47,229 nucleotides of DNA, taken from an uncultured Mailhella sp. (GTDB taxonomy: Bacteria; Desulfobacterota; Desulfovibrionia; Desulfovibrionales; Desulfovibrionaceae). Numbering within the stretch: position 1 is the stretch's first letter; each line of letters starts with the position of its first letter. The translations under genes were made by a program, and so were the position numbers. The stretch spans positions 1 through 47,229 of the forward strand of contig NZ_CANRLT010000009.1 in NCBI RefSeq assembly GCF_947631555.1. Direction: 5' to 3'. Below the pieces are notes generated by a model that did no database searches, was not told the DNA's origin, and worked only from the letters and a program-made list of their open reading frames with translations. Shown here piece by piece: positions 8,298 to 18,269 of this stretch.

Positions 8298-9815
8298 ATG
8301 CAGGATGAAAATTTTTCTTTTGAAATGACGGCCAAATCGTGCCTGGTCATGTATCGGATGGGAGGTCTCAGACATGCCCTTCTGTATCTGCACGACCTTC
8401 TGGAAAGCAAAAGGCGCGTGGTGCGTATCAATACGCTTTATTGTGACAAGACGGCTTCGTATATCATCAATATGGCGGACACAAGCACGGTGAGTGTTTC
8501 CAACAAATTCGCCGGGGCGGCGCAGATGCGGCCCTTGATCATGAGCGAAAAGACGATGGAACCGATTATTGTCGACGACCTCGCCCCCTACCAGTGCAAT
8601 GTGGAACAACTCGATCCACTCTGGCGGGATATGCCCTATCTGCAACATGCCTCACTGCTGAGACTTCCTCTTTTCGTCAATAAGGACAACGTGTTTCTTA
8701 TCAATTTCTGGTCGGATGACGTAGGGGAATTCAGACACGCCGACATAGAGGATTTTTCCCGTCTGCTGGAACCTCTGGCCGAGGAACTGCGCATCAATCT
8801 TTCCGACATGAAGCTGCACGGGGCAAAACCGCACCACCAGCAGACGGTTACGGGCATGGATAAGCTGCGTCTCCGTCCCGGTCTGATGGCAGTGCGCCGC
8901 ATAGTTGAAAGCGTGGCTCGAACCGATACCACCGTACTCCTGCTTGGCGAAACGGGCACGGGCAAGGAAGCGGTAGCCGATGCCATTCAGCAGAATTCGG
9001 CCCGCAGGAACGAGCCGTTCATCAAGATAAACTGCGGGGCCATACCGGAAAATCTGATAGACAGCGAGTTGTTCGGATATGCAAAGGGTGCGTTTACCGG
9101 GGCCTCCGGCACAAAGGCCGGCTATTTTGAAATGGCTGACGGCGGAACGTTGTTTCTGGATGAAATAGGCGAGATGTCGCCCGCTTCACAGGTACGGCTG
9201 CTGCGTGTGCTGGATACGGGCATGATCTGCCGTGTTGGTTCGACACGCTTTTTTCCCGTGAACGTGCGCATCATCGCCGCCACGCATGACGATCTTCAGC
9301 AAAAAGTGGCGGAAGGCAGGTTCAGACGCGACCTGTGGTATCGTCTTTCCGTCCTTCCCATCCATATTCCTCCGCTCAGAAAGAGCCTGGACGATATACC
9401 CGTCCTGGTTCAGTACTTTGTTCGTGCCGGAGCGCACAGGCTCGGACTGTCCTTGCTGCCTTCCATACCCGAACAGGAGATGCGCCTGCTGCTTCAGTAC
9501 GATTGGCCGGGCAACGTGCGCGAGCTGGAACATACTGTGGAAAGAGCGCTGGTGAAGTACGGTCTGGAAGCAGGAAACAGAGGGCTGCATTTTGAACTCA
9601 TGCCCTTACCGGAAAAAGCAAAAACTCCTGACGCGGGTTTGCGCAGAGAGCAAGGATGGCCTACACTGCGCGAAATGGAAGACCGCTATATCCGCGAAGT
9701 TCTGGAACACTGCGGGGGAAAGCTGACGGGCACAAACTCCGCCACCAGTGTGCTGAATATCCACTATAGTACGCTGCGCACCCGTATGCGGCGTCTGGGA
9801 CTCCTCCAGAGTTAG
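8298..9815 (+). CDS. Sigma-54-dependent transcriptional activator (N-terminal sensor, AAA+, Fis HTH)
   Basis: 505 aa from the ATG at 8298, preceded by AGGGGAGGAAAC; the longer frame upstream is unlikely. Residues 1 to about 175 form a GAF-like sensor with no recognisable receiver domain. The AAA+ domain follows: Walker [15 protein letters not shown], the sigma-54 contact loop GAFTGA, Walker [13 protein letters not shown], and the sensor segments [14 protein letters not shown] and [10 protein letters not shown]. The C-terminal helix-turn-helix of Fis type is at [20 protein letters not shown] and beyond. It is divergent from the TRAP-flavoprotein operon, which carries a consensus sigma-54 promoter, so it very likely activates that operon in response to the transported substrate or a product. 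Confidence 0.9.
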   Translation: MQDENFSFEMTAKSCLVMYRMGGLRHALLYLHDLLESKRRVVRINTLYCDKTASYIINMADTSTVSVSNKFAGAAQMRPLIMSEKTMEPIIVDDLAPYQCNVEQLDPLWRDMPYLQHASLLRLPLFVNKDNVFLINFWSDDVGEFRHADIEDFSRLLEPLAEELRINLSDMKLHGAKPHHQQTVTGMDKLRLRPGLMAVRRIVESVARTDTTVLLLGETGTGKEAVADAIQQNSARRNEPFIKINCGAIPENLIDSELFGYAKGAFTGASGTKAGYFEMADGGTLFLDEIGEMSPASQVRLLRVLDTGMICRVGSTRFFPVNVRIIAATHDDLQQKVAEGRFRRDLWYRLSVLPIHIPPLRKSLDDIPVLVQYFVRAGAHRLGLSLLPSIPEQEMRLLLQYDWPGNVRELEHTVERALVKYGLEAGNRGLHFELMPLPEKAKTPDAGLRREQGWPTLREMEDRYIREVLEHCGGKLTGTNSATSVLNIHYSTLRTRMRRLGLLQS

Positions 9816-10146
9816 GGCACAGTTCTCTCCTGTATACAGGTACTTTGCAGAGACGGAGAAGGACCTCAACAAGTACGCCTGAGGTCATGAAGTCAACGGA
9901 ATGGGGGGGGGAGGAGATAGGAAGGCAGGCTGAACCAGATGGCCTTCACTGCGGAAACAGACGCAAGGCCGAGAGACCACCAAAGGGAGCAGACGGGTAT
10001 AGCTAAAGCTGTGCGGAAAAAGTACCGTGCAGAGCGAGGGAGTGCACTGCATGAAAGGCTTGAGTGTTTGATAAAAAAGTCATATTTGGCGAGCCGACCA
10101 CTCTCTTCTGTTTTCCAAGGACTGTAAGAAGTTCGGACACAGACGA
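9816..10146. other. Intergenic region with small palindromes
   Basis: There is no credible gene; the open frame at 9939-10127 has no ribosome site or recognisable product. The region holds a 12-bp palindrome CCTGTATACAGG (9829-9840) and a 7-bp hairpin GACCTCA/TGAGGTC (9862-9886) just after the activator stop. The hairpin may help to end its transcript, but no T-run follows. Confidence 0.5.
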
Positions 10147-10171
10147 CGCCCGCCGCATTTCGCGGCGGGCG
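10147..10171. terminator. Strong GC-rich terminator hairpin (probably bidirectional)
   Basis: A perfect 10-bp stem CGCCCGCCGC with a 5-nt loop ATTTC is followed on the plus strand by GTTTTC. It sits 18 nt past the stop of the minus-strand HAD phosphatase gene and downstream of the plus-strand activator, so it can end both converging transcripts. Confidence 0.65.
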
Positions 10172-10188
10172 GTTTTCGTGAGGAGGAG

Positions 10189-11283
10189 TTACTGGATGGT
10201 TTCAGGATCGACAAAGATCCAGTTCTTGTCGGCTGTGACGGGCATCTTCAGCTTACTCTGCTGTTCTGCGGACTTCTTGGCGTGCTCGATGGTCCACAGC
10301 GCCTTCTTGTCCTTGGTGGGCTCGCCGGGCTTACGGTTGATCCACAGCTTGATGCCGCCGCGCTCCACATCCACGCTCTCCAGCATGTAGGTATCGGAAC
10401 CGGTGGAGTCGCCGCCGGCCATGATGGGACGCTGCCACTGGTTGATGTAGCCGATGGTGGATCCCTGCTTGCCCTCAAACCAGGTCATGGGGTTGGTGAG
10501 GAAGGGCGTGGTTACGAGTTCCATGTTCTTCCTGGGGTCGTACTTGCCGGCGCTGATCTGCATACGGGCGTTGGTGAGTTCGCCGGTCTTGGGATTCTTG
10601 AGCAGCACGTTCACGCCGATGACCTTTTCGGGATCGACGTTGTAGCCGTACTTGGGATCACAGGCGATCATGCGGATAATCTCCTCATGCGCAGCGGTCA
10701 TGATGTACACATCGATGCCGTTTTCCCGCAGCTTGGCATAGAGTTCCTGCATGCCTGTGAACATCTTCGGGATGGGGAGCTTCACCGTAACGACCTTGTC
10801 GCCGTCCCACACCTGGCGTTCGATGGGTTCCTTGAGCGCCAGCAGTTCGTCGAGGTTCTTCTTAAGCTCGGTCAGCGTGAATCCGGCAAAAATCTGCGAA
10901 GCCCAGGGATAGCTGATGAGGTCATGCATCTCACACAGGCGCCAGTAGTAACTGGTCATGTTTTCCTTGCCGCCCTTGAAGTCGGGGCTGTCCTTGAAGG
11001 GGATGAGCTTCAGGGACGGATCCATGGTATCACGGGTGAGCAGGCCCTTCTGATCCATATACGCCAGCAGTGGATCCAGAAGGTCATAACGATAGGTAGT
11101 CTGGTCCATGTCAAACGTAGCGTACTGGCCCTGATTGGCGTTGGCCTTGATCATGGCCTCGATCTGGGCGCGGGCTTCCTTGGGCCAATGCTTGAGTTCG
11201 GTGGCCGCGCCGGCGCTGCCTGCCATGAGTGCGCAGCAGAACGCGGAAGCGAGCAGAGACGTAAGGAGTTTCTTGATCGTCAT
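10189..11283 (-). CDS. Secreted HAD-superfamily phosphatase, phosphorylcholine phosphatase-like
   Basis: 364 aa with a clear signal peptide ([26 protein letters not shown], residues 1-26). HAD motif I is [11 protein letters not shown] with Asp58 and Asp60. Motif II is about IMTAAHEE, and the acidic motif is [11 protein letters not shown]. The overall pattern resembles the periplasmic phosphorylcholine phosphatase PchP of pseudomonads, which frees choline from phosphocholine. PchP has DMDNT where this protein has DMDQT, a small departure. It is co-transcribed with a DMT-family transporter next to a choline-lyase operon, so release of choline outside the cytoplasm is a sensible role. The start has GGAGGTCTCC before ATG. 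The family assignment is firm; the exact substrate is inferred. Confidence 0.75.
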   Translation of the reverse strand: MTIKKLLTSLLASAFCCALMAGSAGAATELKHWPKEARAQIEAMIKANANQGQYATFDMDQTTYRYDLLDPLLAYMDQKGLLTRDTMDPSLKLIPFKDSPDFKGGKENMTSYYWRLCEMHDLISYPWASQIFAGFTLTELKKNLDELLALKEPIERQVWDGDKVVTVKLPIPKMFTGMQELYAKLRENGIDVYIMTAAHEEIIRMIACDPKYGYNVDPEKVIGVNVLLKNPKTGELTNARMQISAGKYDPRKNMELVTTPFLTNPMTWFEGKQGSTIGYINQWQRPIMAGGDSTGSDTYMLESVDVERGGIKLWINRKPGEPTKDKKALWTIEHAKKSAEQQSKLKMPVTADKNWIFVDPETIQ

Positions 11284-11320
11284 GGAGACCTCCAGAGTTT
11301 AGGGTGAATATTCTGGGCCT

Positions 11321-11584
11321 TTACCGGATGTACCTGTTGATGGCGGCCAGGCCGTCCGAGTTGGCGCGGAAGAACAGCCGAACGTCCCCGCCATCGTCGA
11401 GGTCGAAACGTGATTCTTCCAGCAGACCGTTGGATTCCGCCGTCATGAGAGCGGTGAGCACGTCCTTCCTGTTGAGAGCCTTGAAGCCGCCGTAAACGGG
11501 ACGAAGAGCTTCGATGACTTCGTCCGGGCAGGCCTCCCGTCCATCGGTGAAGAGTTTGAGTATGGCGAAGTTCAAAGGCATCAT
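11321..11584 (-). CDS. Small conserved-looking protein between DMT transporter and phosphatase, possible winged helix
   Basis: 87 aa, no recognised family. The text (LNRKDVLTALMTAESNGLLEESRFDLDDGGDVRLFFR) has the feel of a winged-helix fold: a recognition-type helix followed by a beta-wing. There is no signal peptide or membrane segment. It starts 3 nt after the transporter stop (TGA GCC ATG), with AGGAAAAAGGGG as ribosome site, and ends 37 nt before the phosphatase start. It is therefore firmly inside the operon. It might sense choline compounds, but nothing shows this. Confidence 0.7.
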   Translation of the reverse strand: MMPLNFAILKLFTDGREACPDEVIEALRPVYGGFKALNRKDVLTALMTAESNGLLEESRFDLDDGGDVRLFFRANSDGLAAINRYIR

Positions 11585-11587
11585 GGC

Positions 11588-12673
11588 TCAGTTCCCCTTT
11601 TTCCTGGCGAAGTACGCCAGTGGATTCGTGGCAATGGTGAAAATGCCGATGATCATGAGCAGGGCAGCGATCCAGGCGATGAACGGCATATCCCAGCCGT
11701 CGATGCCGAAGACCAGCCCAATCCAGATCCAGCAGAAGAACGGCCCCCAGAAGGAGAACATTCCGTTGCAGGCCATGCCGAGAGCCGCGCCGCACATGGC
11801 GTTGCCCTTGTACCAGAGCATGAAGCCCCAGTAACAGGCAAAGCCGCCGATGATGAAGAATTTGATGGATTCGAAGTCGCACAGCGCCTGGCTGATGATC
11901 TGGAAGCCATCAGCTCCGCCGATGAGCGCGAGGATGGGAACCATGATGACAAGGTTGGAAAAGCCGTTGGTCACTTCGCGGATGGCAATGCTGACTTCAG
12001 GGTCAATCATGGAAGAGGCGTAGCCGCCCACACAGCCTTCGATGCCCCAGCCAAGCGCCGCGGCAAAGCCGAAGAACAGGCCCGTCAGCATATGGGGATG
12101 GGCTTCCGTGCCGTTCATACTGGTCATACCGATGAGCGCGCTGGCGCCAAGGCAGATAAGGATGCCCAGCGCCATGCGGGGAGTGAGCGGCTGCTTGAAG
12201 AGTATTCTGGCGAGAATGGCACCTATGGCCGGGCACAGGGCACTGATGGGCACAACGATGGAACCGGCCTGCTGGAGACCTACGACGTAGGAAGTGGAGG
12301 CGAAGGGGCCGCCGATGAGTGCAGCGCAGGCGAGGATGGCGCCGGGCTTCGTTTTGAAGCTGCGTCCGAAATCTCCGAGTTTGCCTTTCCATGCGGCAAT
12401 AAGCAGGGCCCACAGAGCGCTGAAGGTATCGGTCAGGGCCGCGCCGAGAGCGCTCAGCATGAAGGCCACGGCAAAGGGCGTGAGGCCGGAGTCTTCCCCG
12501 TACCAGCCAACCCAGATGCCTACGGACATGGCCAGGGTCATGAACGCCGTGTAGTTGCCGTAAGTGACGCCCGACATGACGGCGGTGATGATGCCTCTGC
12601 GCCGGAAATTGTCTGCAAGCCGTTGTTTGGCTGCCGCCGGGGATTGATGAACTGCTCCGGTTGTCTGCGCCAT
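11588..12673 (-). CDS. DMT-superfamily (EamA-like) membrane transporter
   Basis: 361 aa with about ten membrane segments arranged as two similar halves, as in EamA/DMT permeases. Examples are AFMLSALGAALTDTFSALWALLIAAW and ILACAALIGGPFASTSYVVGLQQAGSIVVPISALCPAIGAILA in the first half, and FFGFAAALGWGIEGCVGG and WIAALLMIIGIFTIA in the second. The start ATG follows AAGGAGGCAGC. It is the first gene of an operon with a phosphorylcholine-phosphatase-like enzyme and is divergent from the choline-lyase operon. Uptake of choline, or export of trimethylamine or ethanol, is possible; direction and substrate cannot be read from sequence. Confidence 0.82.
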   Translation of the reverse strand: MAQTTGAVHQSPAAAKQRLADNFRRRGIITAVMSGVTYGNYTAFMTLAMSVGIWVGWYGEDSGLTPFAVAFMLSALGAALTDTFSALWALLIAAWKGKLGDFGRSFKTKPGAILACAALIGGPFASTSYVVGLQQAGSIVVPISALCPAIGAILARILFKQPLTPRMALGILICLGASALIGMTSMNGTEAHPHMLTGLFFGFAAALGWGIEGCVGGYASSMIDPEVSIAIREVTNGFSNLVIMVPILALIGGADGFQIISQALCDFESIKFFIIGGFACYWGFMLWYKGNAMCGAALGMACNGMFSFWGPFFCWIWIGLVFGIDGWDMPFIAWIAALLMIIGIFTIATNPLAYFARKKGN

Positions 12674-12787
12674 GCTGCCTCCTTATAAGGGTTACGGGTC
12701 CGGGGGATACACGGAAGATGTTTCAATCCACAGTCGCCCCATCCGCAGACTGACTCCGCAACCGACGGATAGGGGGCGTACGGATTG

Positions 12788-12899
12788 CCCCTCCCTGAAG
12801 GGAGGGGTTACGGAAAAAGATTTCATCGGCTTCGCCGGCTTGTCAACAGCTCCTTTCCCCCTGATGGGAAGGTCTCAAACCACAAAGGAATTTTTGATG
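12788..12899 (+). repeat. Dispersed leader-like repeat, copy 1
   Basis: Closely similar over about 110 nt to 20940-21055, including the trailing AAAGGAA ribosome-site-like text and an ATG (12897-12899). It opens with a perfect hairpin (CCCCTCCC, loop TGAA, GGGAGGGG; 12788-12807). It later carries a TTTCCCCCTGATGGGAAGG dyad resembling the MerR-type dyad at 13353-13367. In copy 2 the ATG is the real start of a BMC-H gene. Here the frame that follows encodes nothing recognisable, so this copy looks like a displaced leader. Confidence 0.6.
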
Positions 12900-13346
12900 A
12901 ACTTCCAGGTGCATATCCGGCAGAGAAGGGGCGAACGCTTCGCCCCGCTTTGCCCTTTCAGGCCTTCCATAAGGAGAAGCCTCGAGTCTTCCTGCTGGCT
13001 GTCTTGCAGAAAGCCTGCAGGACACCTTGCCGGAATAGTGACAAGAATAACCTTACCCCTGGGGGGAAGGTCAACCCTGATTTACCGCAAAAACGCGCTC
13101 TTCGGCTCCAAACCGTGCCTTTTGAAATTTTTGCCTGTTATTAGGGCAAGTTCATCCCGTGCCTTGGGAAAAAAAATTTGATTCTGATACGGCGGGCGGC
13201 GGCCTGGAAGCCAAAAATTTTTCTTCAACTATCTTGAATGACTAAACAAACAGTTTATAGAAAAGACTTGCAACGGCGTGAGTTTGCTTGCTTTAAGTGC
13301 GGATGCGGCCTTTTGCGTTCCGTTGCTTTTTTTCGTATAAATATTC
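12900..13346. other. Non-coding upstream region of the cut operon
   Basis: No gene is supported. It contains a GGGGCGAA/TTCGCCCC hairpin near 12929 and an imperfect 20-bp dyad, CCTTACCCCT facing GGGGGGAAGG (13051-13070), similar in composition to the MerR-type operator downstream. The rest is AT-rich sequence from 13110 onward. The open frames here have no ribosome sites or family resemblance. Confidence 0.5.
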
Positions 13347-13377
13347 TTGACATTCCCCTATGGGGAAGGACTAACAT
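13347..13377 (+). promoter_or_regulatory. MerR-type promoter of the choline microcompartment operon
   Basis: -35 TTGACA (13347-13352) and -10 TAACAT (13372-13377) are separated by 19 bp, longer than the usual 17. The spacer holds a perfect dyad TTCCCC-TAT-GGGGAA (13353-13367). An over-long spacer containing an operator dyad is the hallmark of promoters switched by MerR-family regulators. Such a regulator is encoded at 23130-23972. The first gene starts about 75 nt downstream. Confidence 0.68.
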
Positions 13378-13455
13378 TTCGGTATTGTCACGAAAAGGTT
13401 TTCGCCGCATCCTCGGATCTGCGAAACCGTGAATCCTGAACCCGACGGAGAAAGT

Positions 13456-14058
13456 ATGAACTATCACGACGAGGCTATGGGCCTGATCGAAACCCTCGGA
13501 ATGGTGCCCGCCATCTACGGCGCGGACGCCATGCTGAAAGCCGCCGATGTCCAGCTTTTCTCCTATGAGAACGTGGGTTCCACGCTGGTGACGATCATGG
13601 TCAAGGGTGATGTGGCCGCGGTGCGCGCTTCCGTGGATGCGGGCAGGGTTGCGGCGTCCTCCATTGGCAAGCTGACGGCGCACAACGTCATGCCGCGCCC
13701 CGTGCGCGGGGTGGGCGAGATCGCCATGGTTCACAGCGTACTCAACGAACCCTCAGAGCCGCCGCTGCGCGCCCTGGCCCTTATCGAAACGTTCGGCATC
13801 GTCTACATGCTCGAAGCCGCCGATGCCATGATCAAGGCCGCCGATGTGGAACTTATCGGCTATGAAAACGTGGCGTCGGGATATATTTCCGTCCTCACCC
13901 AGGGCGATGTGGCCGCATGCAAGGCGGCCGTTGCTGCGGGCGTCAAGGCTGTGGAGGCCATGGGAACGACGGTGTACAGTTCCTGCGTGATCCCCACGCC
14001 GCACAGGGATCTTGTCAAGATGACCAGACGCTACGCCATCGAAAACCTTCTCGGCTGA
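13456..14058 (+). CDS. Tandem-domain microcompartment shell protein (BMC-T)
   Basis: 200 aa made of two BMC domains, residues about 5-92 and 105-190. Both begin with the family signature ([47 protein letters not shown]) and end in a HNVMPRP/CVIPTPH strand. Trimers of such proteins make pseudohexameric shell tiles. Pore-side loops are ENVGSTL in domain 1 and ENVASGY in domain 2. No Cys lies at the pore, unlike the PduT-like protein at 19916. The ATG at 13456 has GGAGAAAGT in front. It is the first gene of the operon, 45 nt before the aldehyde dehydrogenase. Confidence 0.93.
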   Translation: MNYHDEAMGLIETLGMVPAIYGADAMLKAADVQLFSYENVGSTLVTIMVKGDVAAVRASVDAGRVAASSIGKLTAHNVMPRPVRGVGEIAMVHSVLNEPSEPPLRALALIETFGIVYMLEAADAMIKAADVELIGYENVASGYISVLTQGDVAACKAAVAAGVKAVEAMGTTVYSSCVIPTPHRDLVKMTRRYAIENLLG

Positions 14059-14103
14059 CGGGAAGACTTTCGGGATACGGGACACCGGAAGGGGATCGGA
14101 AGG

Positions 14104-15588
14104 ATGATTGCCGACAAAGATCTGCTCTCCATACAGTACGCCAGAATCCTTGCGGAGAATGCGAGAGAAGCGCAGAAGAAACTTGCCGCGTTTTCCCAGG
14201 AACAGCTGGACACCATCGTTGAACATGTGGCCGGGGTCATGGAAACCCACGCCGCGGAGCTGGCGGCGCTATCCTTTGAGGAAACCGACTACGGACGGCC
14301 GGAAGACAAACAGGTGGAGATTCTTTTCGTCTGCCGCAGACTGAAGCTTGCCCTGCGCGGGATGCGCTGCGTGGGTACGCTGAAGACCGATGAAAAGGGA
14401 AATATTCTGGAAGTCGGGGTGCCGCGCGGCGTCATCGCAGCCTTATGCCCTTCCACCAGTCCGGTATCCACCACCATTTACAAATCGCTTCTGGCCATCA
14501 AGTCTGGTAACGCCATCGTCTTTTCCCTGCATCCGCGGGCGGTGCGCTGCATGGCCAGAACCCTCGACCTCGTCATCGCCGCGGCCACGGCCGCCGGACT
14601 GCCGGAAGGCTGCATCTCCTACCTTGAGATCACCACGAAAAGCGGCACGGCGGAACTTATGCAGCATCCGGCCACGTCTCTCGTTCTGCTGACGGGCGTG
14701 TCCGGCATGGTGGCGGCGGCGGAAGCCGCAGGCAAGCCCCTGATCTGCGGCGGCACGGGCAACGGACCGGCCTTCATCGAACGTACCGCCGATGTGCGCC
14801 AGGCCGTGCGAGACATCATTCTCAGCAAGACGTTCGACTGCGGCATCGCGCCTTCGGCGGAACAGTGCGTGGTAGTAGACGCCTGCATTGCCGAAGAGAC
14901 CCGGCGCATCTTCGAGGAAGAAGGCGCCTGCTTCCTGGGTGAGCGCGAAACCCGTGCCCTTGCCGCAGTACTCTTTCACCACGACGGCAGGCGCCGCCGC
15001 GACATGCTGGGCATCGATGCCGTTACCCTTGCACACAGGGCAAATTTTTATGTGCCGGAAGGAACGAAGCTGCTCATTGCCGAACGCCGCTACGTTTCCG
15101 AGACCGACGCATACAACCGTGAGCTTCTGGCTCCCGTGCTTCCCTGGTACGTCGAAGACGACTGGATGCACGCCTGTGAGAAGTGCATTGAGCTGCTGCT
15201 CTTCGACAGGGCCGGACACACACTGGTCATCCATTCGCGGGACGCCGAAGTGATCCGGCAGTTCGCCCTGAAAAAGCCGGTAGCCAGACTGCTGGTGAAC
15301 ACACCCGCAGCCCTCGGCGGCATGGGCATCACCACGGAGCTTTTCCCGGCGCTGACGCTCGGCAGCGGGCTGGCCGGGCACGGCATGACCTCGGACAACG
15401 TTTCCCCCATGAATCTTGTCTATATCCGCAGAGTCGGCTACGGCGTGCGGAGCGCGGACAAGCTCCTGTATGAACCTGAGACCGCGCCGGCCGCACAGCC
15501 GGAACAGCCGGCTGAAGACAGGCTTGACACACTGCGCGCGCTTCTGCGGGAAGCGGTAGCTGCACTGTCCGGCACCGAACAGAAATGA
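14104..15588 (+). CDS. Microcompartment acylating (CoA-dependent) acetaldehyde dehydrogenase
   Basis: 494 aa, aldehyde dehydrogenase superfamily, CoA-acylating type (PduP/EutE-like). It converts acetaldehyde, CoA and NAD to acetyl-CoA and NADH. Visible family segments are [52 protein letters not shown] and [23 protein letters not shown]. The C-terminal tail after a Pro/Ala-rich linker ([19 protein letters not shown]) is an amphipathic helix of the kind that targets enzymes into shells. Odd point: where relatives read FDNGxxCASEQ, this reads [12 protein letters not shown]. The usual Cys position is Pro250, and Cys246 and Cys255 flank it. The start ATG is preceded by GGAAGG. It acts on the acetaldehyde made by CutC next door. 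Confidence 0.9.
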   Translation: MIADKDLLSIQYARILAENAREAQKKLAAFSQEQLDTIVEHVAGVMETHAAELAALSFEETDYGRPEDKQVEILFVCRRLKLALRGMRCVGTLKTDEKGNILEVGVPRGVIAALCPSTSPVSTTIYKSLLAIKSGNAIVFSLHPRAVRCMARTLDLVIAAATAAGLPEGCISYLEITTKSGTAELMQHPATSLVLLTGVSGMVAAAEAAGKPLICGGTGNGPAFIERTADVRQAVRDIILSKTFDCGIAPSAEQCVVVDACIAEETRRIFEEEGACFLGERETRALAAVLFHHDGRRRRDMLGIDAVTLAHRANFYVPEGTKLLIAERRYVSETDAYNRELLAPVLPWYVEDDWMHACEKCIELLLFDRAGHTLVIHSRDAEVIRQFALKKPVARLLVNTPAALGGMGITTELFPALTLGSGLAGHGMTSDNVSPMNLVYIRRVGYGVRSADKLLYEPETAPAAQPEQPAEDRLDTLRALLREAVAALSGTEQK

Positions 15589-15611
15589 CGCTTTTCACCA
15601 ACGGAGGAACT

Positions 15612-18188
15612 ATGGTGGATCTTCACGATTTTTCCAGCAAGATTGCTGAGGCGACCAGGAATCTGTCCCCCGCGGAACGGGAGTCCCTGAGAAGGATATT
15701 TGAAGGCGTGTCCTCGGAACTTCTCCAGAAGGCGGCCAGCACCATTCCTGCCGCGCCTGCCGAGACACCTGCGTCCGCTGCATGCGTTCAGGCTGCGGGA
15801 ACCGGCATTCCCAACGGCCCCACCGAAAGGCATAAACGTCTCAAGGCCAACTTCCTGAAACAGGTTCCGACCATTTCCATCCATCGTGCGCGGGTCATCA
15901 CAGAAATCGACAAGGCGAATCCCGGTCTGCCCAAAATCGAGCTGCGGGCCAAGGCGTTCCGTCGCTGCTGCGAAACCGCCCCCCTGGTCATCCAGAAGGA
16001 CGAACTTATCGTGGGCTGTCCCTGCGGCGGGCCGCGCACCGGCGCTTTCTCTCCCGATATTTCCTGGCGCTGGCTGCGCGACGAGCTTGATACCATCTCC
16101 AAGCGCCCGCAGGATCCCTTCTACATTTCCGAAGAAGATAAGAAGGTTCTGCGTGAGGAAATTTTCCCCTACTGGGAAGGCAAGTCCGTGGACGAATACT
16201 GCGAGGCGCAGTACCGCGAAGCCGGAGTCTGGGAACTTTCAGGCGAATCCTTCGTATCCGACTGTTCCTACCATGCCCTGAACGGCGGCGGCGACTCCAA
16301 CCCCGGCTACGACGTCATCCTGATGAAGAAGGGTATGCTGGATGTTCAGCGCGAGGCCCGCGAACATCTTGAGCATCTGGACTACGAGAACCCAGAAGAT
16401 CTGGACAAGATCTATTTCTACAAGTCCATTATCGACACCACCGAGGGTGTGATGGCCTATGCCCGCCGTCTTTCGGAATACGCGGCGGAGCTTGCGGCGC
16501 AGGAGACCGACCCCGTGCGCAAGGCCGAACTCCTGAAGATTTCCGAAGTGAACGCCCGCGTACCCGCCCACGCTCCCACAACTTTCTGGGAAGCCATTCA
16601 GTCCGTGTGGACCATAGAATCTCTGCTGCCCGTGGAAGAAAACCAGACAGGCATGTCCATCGGCCGCGTGGATCAGTATATGTATCCCTTCTTCAAGGCC
16701 GACCTGGATTCCGGACGCATGACCGAATACCAGGCGTTCGATCTTGCGGGCTGTATGCTCATCAAGATGTCGGAAATGATGTGGCTGACCAGTGAAGGCG
16801 GCTCCAAGTTCTTCGCCGGATACCAGCCCTTTGTGAACATGTGCGTGGGCGGCATCACCCGCGAGGGCCGCGACGCCACCAACGAGCTGACCTATCTGCT
16901 CATGGACGCCGTGCGCCATGTGCGTATCTACCAGCCTTCACTGGCCACCCGCGTCCATAACAAGTCGCCGGAGAAGTACCTCCGCAAGATTGTGGACGTT
17001 ATCCGCTCCGGCATGGGCTTCCCGGCTGTGCATTTCGATGACACGCACATCAAGATGATGCTGGCCAAGGGCGTGTCCATGGAGGACGCCCGTGACTACT
17101 GTCTCATGGGCTGCGTGGAACCACAGAAGGCCGGCCGGCTGTACCAGTGGACCTCCACGTCCTACACCCAGTGGCCCATCTGCATCGAGCTTGTGCTCAA
17201 CCACGGTGTGCCGCTGTGGTACGGCAAGCAGGTCTGCCCCGACCTCGGCGACCTGTCGCAGTTCGACACTTGGGAAAAATTCGATGCTGCGGTGAAGGAA
17301 CAGATCAAGTATATCACCAAGTGGACATCCGTAGCCACGGTCATTTCCCAGCGCGTCCACCGTGAACTTGCGCCCAAGCCGCTCATGTCCATCATGTATG
17401 AGGGCTGCATGGAGCACGGCTGCGACGTATCTTCGGGCGGCGCAATGTACAACTTCGGACCCGGTGTGGTCTGGAGCGGCCTTGCCACCTACACGGACTC
17501 CATGTCCGCCATTAAAAAGCTGGTGTACGACGACAGAAAATACACCCTCGAACAGCTCAACGAGGCACTCAAGGCGGACTTCCAGGGCTATGACCAGATC
17601 CGTGCAGACTGCCTTGCCGCGCCCAAGTACGGCAACGATGACGACTACGCGGACTACATCGCCGCCGACCTCATCGCCTTTACCGAACGCGAGCACCGCA
17701 AATACAGGACGCTGTATTCCGTGCTGAGCCACGGTACGCTGTCCATTTCCAACAACACGCCCTTCGGTCAGCTCACCGGAGCATCGGCCAACGGCCGCCA
17801 CGCCTGGCTGCCGCTTTCCGATGGCATCAGCCCCACGCAGGGCGCCGACTACAAGGGTCCCACGGCCATCATCAAAAGCGTGTCCAAAATGGCCAACGAC
17901 AACATGAACATTGGTCTCGTCCACAACTTCAAGCTGATGAGCGGGCTGCTTGACACACCCGAAGGCGAGAACGGCATTGTCACGCTCATCCGCACGGCAA
18001 GTATTCTGGGCAACGGCGAAATGCAGTTCAACTACCTCGACAACGATACGCTGCTGGAAGCCCAGCAGCATCCCAGGGATTATCGGGATCTGGTGGTTCG
18101 TGTGGCCGGGTACAGCGCCTTCTTCGTGGAACTGTGCAAGGACGTGCAGGACGAGATCATCAGCAGAACGGTACTCCGTTCCATCTAG
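15612..18188 (+). CDS. cutC: Choline trimethylamine-lyase, glycyl radical enzyme
   Basis: 858 aa. It splits choline into trimethylamine and acetaldehyde. The glycyl radical motif RVAGYSAFF places the radical at Gly833. The thiyl cysteine is Cys501 with Glu503 in MGCVEPQK. Choline-site residues known from Desulfovibrio alaskensis CutC all fit with an offset of +12: Tyr220, Asp228, Phe407, Thr514 and Tyr518 (known Tyr208, Asp216, Phe395, Thr502, Tyr506; Cys489 and Gly821). This rules out propanediol dehydratase or isethionate lyase as first choice. The N-terminal 60 residues are an extension with an amphipathic helix ([17 protein letters not shown]) typical of the microcompartment-targeted form. 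The ATG at 15612 has ACGGAGGAACT before it. It needs CutD, encoded 81 nt downstream, to install the radical. Confidence 0.97.
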   Translation: MVDLHDFSSKIAEATRNLSPAERESLRRIFEGVSSELLQKAASTIPAAPAETPASAACVQAAGTGIPNGPTERHKRLKANFLKQVPTISIHRARVITEIDKANPGLPKIELRAKAFRRCCETAPLVIQKDELIVGCPCGGPRTGAFSPDISWRWLRDELDTISKRPQDPFYISEEDKKVLREEIFPYWEGKSVDEYCEAQYREAGVWELSGESFVSDCSYHALNGGGDSNPGYDVILMKKGMLDVQREAREHLEHLDYENPEDLDKIYFYKSIIDTTEGVMAYARRLSEYAAELAAQETDPVRKAELLKISEVNARVPAHAPTTFWEAIQSVWTIESLLPVEENQTGMSIGRVDQYMYPFFKADLDSGRMTEYQAFDLAGCMLIKMSEMMWLTSEGGSKFFAGYQPFVNMCVGGITREGRDATNELTYLLMDAVRHVRIYQPSLATRVHNKSPEKYLRKIVDVIRSGMGFPAVHFDDTHIKMMLAKGVSMEDARDYCLMGCVEPQKAGRLYQWTSTSYTQWPICIELVLNHGVPLWYGKQVCPDLGDLSQFDTWEKFDAAVKEQIKYITKWTSVATVISQRVHRELAPKPLMSIMYEGCMEHGCDVSSGGAMYNFGPGVVWSGLATYTDSMSAIKKLVYDDRKYTLEQLNEALKADFQGYDQIRADCLAAPKYGNDDDYADYIAADLIAFTEREHRKYRTLYSVLSHGTLSISNNTPFGQLTGASANGRHAWLPLSDGISPTQGADYKGPTAIIKSVSKMANDNMNIGLVHNFKLMSGLLDTPEGENGIVTLIRTASILGNGEMQFNYLDNDTLLEAQQHPRDYRDLVVRVAGYSAFFVELCKDVQDEIISRTVLRSI

Positions 18189-18269
18189 TCCGGCTCTTCG
18201 GACATCGTAAACAGGCACGGCCGTAGCTGCGGCCGCTCAGGAACAGGACGAATCAGGTGGAGCCGTTTC

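Noticed and set aside
9939..10127. 62-codon frame in the gap after the sigma-54 activator
   Set aside because: No ribosome site, no recognisable product, and it runs toward the terminator hairpin.
12897..13181. 94-codon frame starting at the ATG of repeat copy 1, equal in length to a BMC-H gene
   Set aside because: The translation is Arg/Ser-rich with no BMC motif, and the length match appears to be chance.
15612..18188. Reading the glycyl radical enzyme as isethionate sulfite-lyase or propanediol dehydratase
   Set aside because: The choline-site residues Tyr220, Asp228, Phe407, Thr514 and Tyr518 and the N-terminal extension agree with CutC at a constant offset of +12.
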